Below are positions 59,423 through 64,000 of a stretch of 64,000 bases of DNA, in pieces (the first letter of the stretch is position 1; the number at the start of each line of letters is the position of its first letter). The notes under the pieces were generated by a model, which saw only the letters and a program-made list of their open reading frames with translations, did not search any database and was not told where the DNA came from. The stretch is from Adineta vaga (taxonomy: Eukaryota; Rotifera). Location of the stretch: the NCBI GenBank assembly GCA_021613535.1, contig CP075493.1, positions 8,494,001 through 8,558,000 on the forward strand, written 5' to 3'. Both the position numbers and the translations under genes were made by a program.

Positions 59423-62400
59423 TTATTGACCTTTAACCCAAGCATGTTCTAGTAAGGATTCAAGTGATGGACGTCGATCAGGATTTTGGGCAAGACAACG
59501 TTGAATTAAATTTTTCAATTCTGCTGACATATGTGGTCTAAGAACTAATTTATATCCAGTTATTTCATCTTCATTTTCAAATGGTAAACTACCACAAACC
59601 TAAAACAAACAAATTAAGATTGAATGAATGAAAATGTAAAAAACATTTTTAACGTACCATATCATATAATAGTACACCGAGTGTCCATACTGTCGATGGA
59701 ACACCTGTATAACGTTTTTTCAAAATATATTCGGGTGATTTGTACTGTTTTGTTCCATGGAAATCTGAATAATAAGATGTTGTCGATTTATAAATGGCAC
59801 TAGCACCAAAATCGATTAATACAAGTGATTCGGATTCAAGATCAACTAAAACATTTTCACTTTTAAGATCACGATGAACAACGCCTTTTCTAGAAAAAGA
59901 AATAATAAACAATATAGAATACATATATATATATATATATATATCATTCTATACAAATTAATAAGATATAAAAGTCTATTAACTCAAATGATGTAATCGA
60001 TCGAGTATTTCCATCAATCATTATTCGAGAAGAGAACAGCTGCGACGAACACTTCACATATGTAACTATTAGTGTCTTTTGATTACTATTATATTAAAAT
60101 TTTCTAGTGACTCGTCGTCATCGTCTGAAGTTCACACACTCGCTTCAAGTTACATTCACATTCAATAACGTTTGATAACTGCGGGGTTCTATGATTTATT
60201 TCTCCTTCAGCGTACTTTCTTCATTATACTTACGATAGTTAACAAAAATTTCTTCGTCATTCATATGAACATCTGTTGTATCTTCGAGGGTTACTTTCCA
60301 GTAATTTAGTTCTATATCATCATTTATTTCAATGAACCTTGAGATAGTCTAAACAGTACTTGATCTCAATAGTGTCTTCAATGTAGGTCTGATGCATATC
60401 TTTTTTTCCCTCTCCCTCTCTCTCCCGCTTCTGCTGCTGATTAGTATCATCACTTTGGTTATTTGTTTATGATTTAATCTTACCGTAACATGGCTAAATT
60501 GATATGAACTAATTGTTGAAAGAATTTTCTTGCTGTTGCTTCACTAAGACGTCCACGATCTTTCGACTCTAGATAATCGAATAGATCTTGACAATTACGT
60601 AAACGTTCCATGACTAATATCCAATGTTGACCATTCTCAAAATAATCATACACATGAATAACACCTGACAAGATGAACAAATAGTTTTTGTATTATGAAA
60701 AGAAAAATTACAAATGTTGAATTTCTACCTTGTATTTCATGTACAGCTTTATGTAATAAAATTTCAGCTGGATATTTTTTCTGACTAATCATTAACCAAT
60801 TTTTTGTTTTTTCTTTTGGAATAAATTTGACTACTACTTGTTTATTGTCACTCAAACGAATACCTTCATGAATATCAGAAAATCCTCCACTGCGAACGAA
60901 ATCACCCAATTGATAATAATCACAAAAATTTGATTTTATTACATCGAATCGTACCATATTAAATAGACTTTGTTCAATTGTTAATGTATCGACCATAGGT
61001 GAATAATTTGGTGTTTTTGAAGACATTGGTACGGATGTATTCGAATTTGTAGTTGGATTATTTGGTGTACGTGTATGGCTTATGAGAAGATCTTTCTTCG
61101 TTGTTAATGACAATGATGACGATGATGATGATGAAGATGTATTTGAACAACTGGATGGAAACTGTAATGGATCATTTTCATATGGACGATATGTATTGAA
61201 ACGTTTCGTCAGGGATGTTGAAGAATTTTGTTCACTAGCATTGCTTGAAGATGATGCTGGTGGTTGATCTTGATCACGATAAATTCCGACGGGTAAGATA
61301 CGTGTTGACATGAATGATGGTGTTTCAATAAATTCGTTTAAAGATGATGTTGAAGATGAGGATGAAAGAGAAAAAACTGCTACATTATTTTCACGATGTT
61401 CATCATTAGTGTGCAAGGATGATGTTGATGTTGATGACGACGATGATACTGAGTCAACTTCGGATAGTTTGTTGTTGTGATCTTCTAGAAAACAAAAAAT
61501 AAAATACAATCAATAGATGCCTGAAATACATTTGAAATTTTAAGAAAATGTAAAAAAACTAGGTACATCTAAGCACACACACATGCGCCTGTTCTGTTTG
61601 CTTGGTTTGACCGTTTAGAAGCAATGTACAATCAGCTATTATTTCTTCTTCTTTTTTTCTTTCTTTCTTTTCTTTCTGTAACTGGTCGGTCGATGTCCAG
61701 CGAAGGCATATGTATACGCGACAACACTTCACCGAATTTTTCTTTTCTTATTCTCTCTTCTTCTTCTTCTTCTTCTTCTTTTTTTTCTTTGCACTAACCT
61801 ATTTTATATGTATATACACACTCACTCGTTCGACAGCTGAAACGAATATGCACTCGTCCGTCTACAGTTGAAGCTGTCCGTGGATACACTATTTTTCTCT
61901 TGTCTTGACACTTCTGCTGTCTCCTTTTCTCTCTTGTCAGTGCAATAATTTTTTTCTCTTCTCTTTGCATTTTCTTCTCTTTTCTCATCCAATACTATTA
62001 TAGCGCATATACGTTCAAGGTTTCTTCTTTACATGGGTACACACACACACTCCAATCTGTCACATACTTTCTAGCTGATGTTGTAGTTAAAGTTACGTAA
62101 TGCAGAAGAAGAAAAAAATCGAGAGAAAAAGGAAAAGAAGTGTCAAAAACGATTCGTTGCTTGATGGTTGCTTGTTGAGCAGACGAATGTATTGATGGAC
62201 GATGCCGCTAACCGCAAAGAAAGAAAAAGAATTGCGTATTAGAGAGGGAGGGAGTGAGAAAAAAAAATCAAGGAAGAAAGAACTATCATATGAGACAACG
62301 ACGAAGAGAATAAAAACAGAAAGAGAACAGTTTCTTCATTAGTAGAAGAGGACGAAGAAAAAAAAATCGTGAAAAGACAAGAAGAAAAAGAAGTTTGCGG

Positions 62401-63482
62401 TCGACTGTCGAGGCTGTATAGAATAAACATGCTTGCTCAACCCACGCGTCGAAACATACGGTTTTGACGATAGTGATTCGTAACTAATGCAAAGAAACGG
62501 AGAGAGAGAAAAAAAATCATATGTTTCATTTTTTTTCTCTTCTTCTTACTCCATGTTGTATATGATACATGGGACAAGGTCGTCGAGACTTTTGTATGTG
62601 TTCAAACAAGCAGATTAATTCAATTTCTCTTTTATCAATAATAAAAGAGAGGGAAAAAAGAAGAGAACGTCCTTGTAAGGACATATCTCAAAGTCTAACA
62701 ACAAAAAACAAAACTTCTTTGTTTCTTTCTATTTATCTATCTTCGATAACTTTCTTTTATTGACTTTTACTAGTAGTATCAGGACCTTGTCATATCGCCA
62801 ACACTATGTTCTATACTGTTCGACTAGGATATATATAACAACCTTGCTGTTCAATATGTGATCTATATAAGCAACGGATCGAACATAAGAGTAAGAGACA
62901 GAAAAATGTGTAATTAGCCATAAAACCTTGGTATATACATTGCGACTAAACGATCAATCGATGAAAGAAATTCAAGGATGAATAACGAGTGAAAAAAAAA
63001 CCGAACGAATGAAAGAATGAATGAGAAGGAAAAAAAATTAAAATAACAGTTTTTCTTTTTTTTTTTTGAAAAGCAATTTATTTAGTTGTCATGTCGAGGC
63101 GGTGATGTTGGCTGCTATGATAAAATATACACAGCAACGATAAACGAACAAATACAAAAGAAACATCTGTTGTCTATGTAAACATACCAACAGACAGAAC
63201 TAGTCGATTCTTGCTCGAGAAAATAACAGAGGATTATTGACTAAGCAAACTATCCTAACAACCAATCCTTATGATTATTATACAGGTGATATGAAATCAA
63301 AAACTAATGTTTTTTTCATTGATTCAAACAAACTTACTTGATTTCGATGGCAATGTTGCTATCATTGTTTCTCGAGTAGATTTGCATAATTGTCTTACAT
63401 AATAGGGTAATCGATTTGTCAGAGATACTGACGAATGATTACGAACATTATTGATCTCAGATACAGCTATTGATTGTGCCAT
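59423..63482 (-). CDS. PIM-like serine/threonine protein kinase with Ser-rich N-terminal extension
   Basis: Exons 63482-63338, 61484-60729, 60664-60484, 59889-59658 and 59599-59423 give 496 residues. The first 240 are Ser/Thr/Asn-rich and probably disordered. The kinase domain (about 240-490) has the Gly loop [12 protein letters not shown], the ATP-site Lys in [15 protein letters not shown] (catalytic loop), LIDFGAS (metal site) and a substitute APE-type KSPEYIL. GIRLSDN after the Gly loop, [11 protein letters not shown] at the hinge and HAW near the C-terminal helix are PIM family traits, and [11 protein letters not shown] follows the PIM pattern. PIM kinases are active without activation-loop phosphorylation and favour growth and survival. 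The introns of 1.85 kb and 594 bp are long here. The first exon is chosen by phase and is tentative. Confidence 0.82.
59919..59943. repeat. AT microsatellite in kinase intron
   Basis: A run of at units just inside the long intron upstream of the HRD exon. Confidence 0.8.
61485..63337. other. Long first intron of the PIM-like gene
   Basis: 1.85 kb rich in simple purine/pyrimidine tracts (ttc run at 61757-61780). Frames at 61794-61988, 62239-62430 and 62569-62763 have no support. It may contain leader exons or regulatory DNA. Confidence 0.45.
61757..61780. repeat. TTC trinucleotide microsatellite
   Basis: About eight ttc units in the long kinase intron. Confidence 0.8.
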
Positions 63483-63923
63483 TGATAAAATGAATATAGT
63501 GATGATCGATGAAGCGCAACTATTGTTTTTGTGTTTTTCTTTATAACAATGTCGTTTTATTCTCGGTAAACAAATGACTGTTTGTTAGTTGACAACATAA
63601 CATAATCTATACGATAGTCATGAAAATAGTCGAAATCAAGGAAGTTAGAAAGAAAAAAAATAAGCGAGAAAAGAAAAAAAGAACCTTCTTTGTTCTCTCT
63701 TTTTACTACTAATTTCTTAATTTAACATATAAAAGAAAAGATACAATTCATCTTTTTTTCTGTTCTTACGGAAGAATAATACTTAGAGAGCATGAACATA
63801 AAGATACGAATAGTATATTATGTATAGATATCATTTGCCTTAGGGAAATAGAAAATAATAATTAGATAAGAAGAAAACTATTGATATAATAATCTACTTT
63901 TTCTAGACATCACTTATTCTTAC

Positions 63924-63999
63924 CTATTGATATAGTATTATTCACCATATCACTTAAAAATTGACTGGATTTGCTTTTGAAAAATCGAAGTAATCCCAT
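63924..63999 (-). CDS. Candidate alternative first exon of the PIM-like gene, or first exon of a gene cut by the window
   Basis: ATG at 63999 opens a frame MGLLRFFKSKSSQFLSDMVNN and ends at a good donor (G|gtaagaat) in phase 1, the same phase as the first exon at 63338. It could therefore splice to the kinase exon at 61484 in frame. The Gly at position 2 could be myristoylated, which would target the kinase to membranes. No cDNA evidence is available here. Confidence 0.35.
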
Positions 64000-64000
64000 G

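Overview
This window is nuclear DNA from a small, compact animal genome. It is strongly AT-rich and carries about 27 protein-coding genes on both strands. Most are cut by many short introns of about 50-60 bp with ordinary GT-AG ends, and the genes encode animal proteins (FMR1/FXR, syntrophin, IAP, K2P channel, PIM-like kinase, Y-box protein). Intron size, base composition and one clearly bacterial-type gene fit a bdelloid rotifer best (inference, about 60 % sure). No operons, CRISPR arrays, tRNA, rRNA or intact transposons were seen. I rebuilt gene models by hand from splice sites. Nearly all give an open frame of whole codons across every junction, and the IAP gene is the exception.

Layout. 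0-10 kb: a secreted LolA-like membrane protein (-), a claudin-like four-span protein (+), a small orphan (-), a two-pore potassium channel (-) and a nine-exon Y-box cold-shock RNA-binding protein (-). 10-23 kb: a TPR-SET protein (-), an IAP with three BIRs, UBA and RING (-), a 3.7-kb gene-poor stretch, then cathepsin L (-). 23-31 kb: syntrophin (-) head-to-head with the ribosome-assembly factor NSA2 (+), then two orphans, one a two-span membrane protein and one a 471-residue intronless protein. 32-39 kb: CSTF2 (-) head-to-head with a PHD-TFIIS-SPOC protein of the PHF3/DIDO family (+). 39-45 kb: two very small spliced genes and a coiled-coil protein (-), PSMA3 (+) and a bacterial-type PLP decarboxylase (+). 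45-50.5 kb: NKAPD1-like (-) head-to-head with a minimal diacylglycerol kinase (+), WDR54 (-), RPS18 (+). 51-64 kb: a small orphan (-), a 16-exon FMR1/FXR homologue (-), a small PY-motif membrane protein (-) and a PIM-like kinase (-) with two candidate first exons.

The genes form no single pathway. Several deal with RNA: Y-box, FMR1/FXR, CSTF2, PHF3-like, NSA2 and RPS18. I found no convincing new multi-gene system. The best leads are the probable horizontally acquired decarboxylase, an alternative C-terminus in the FMR1/FXR gene, a frame break at one splice junction of the IAP gene, and two tiny spliced genes that a length cut-off would miss.
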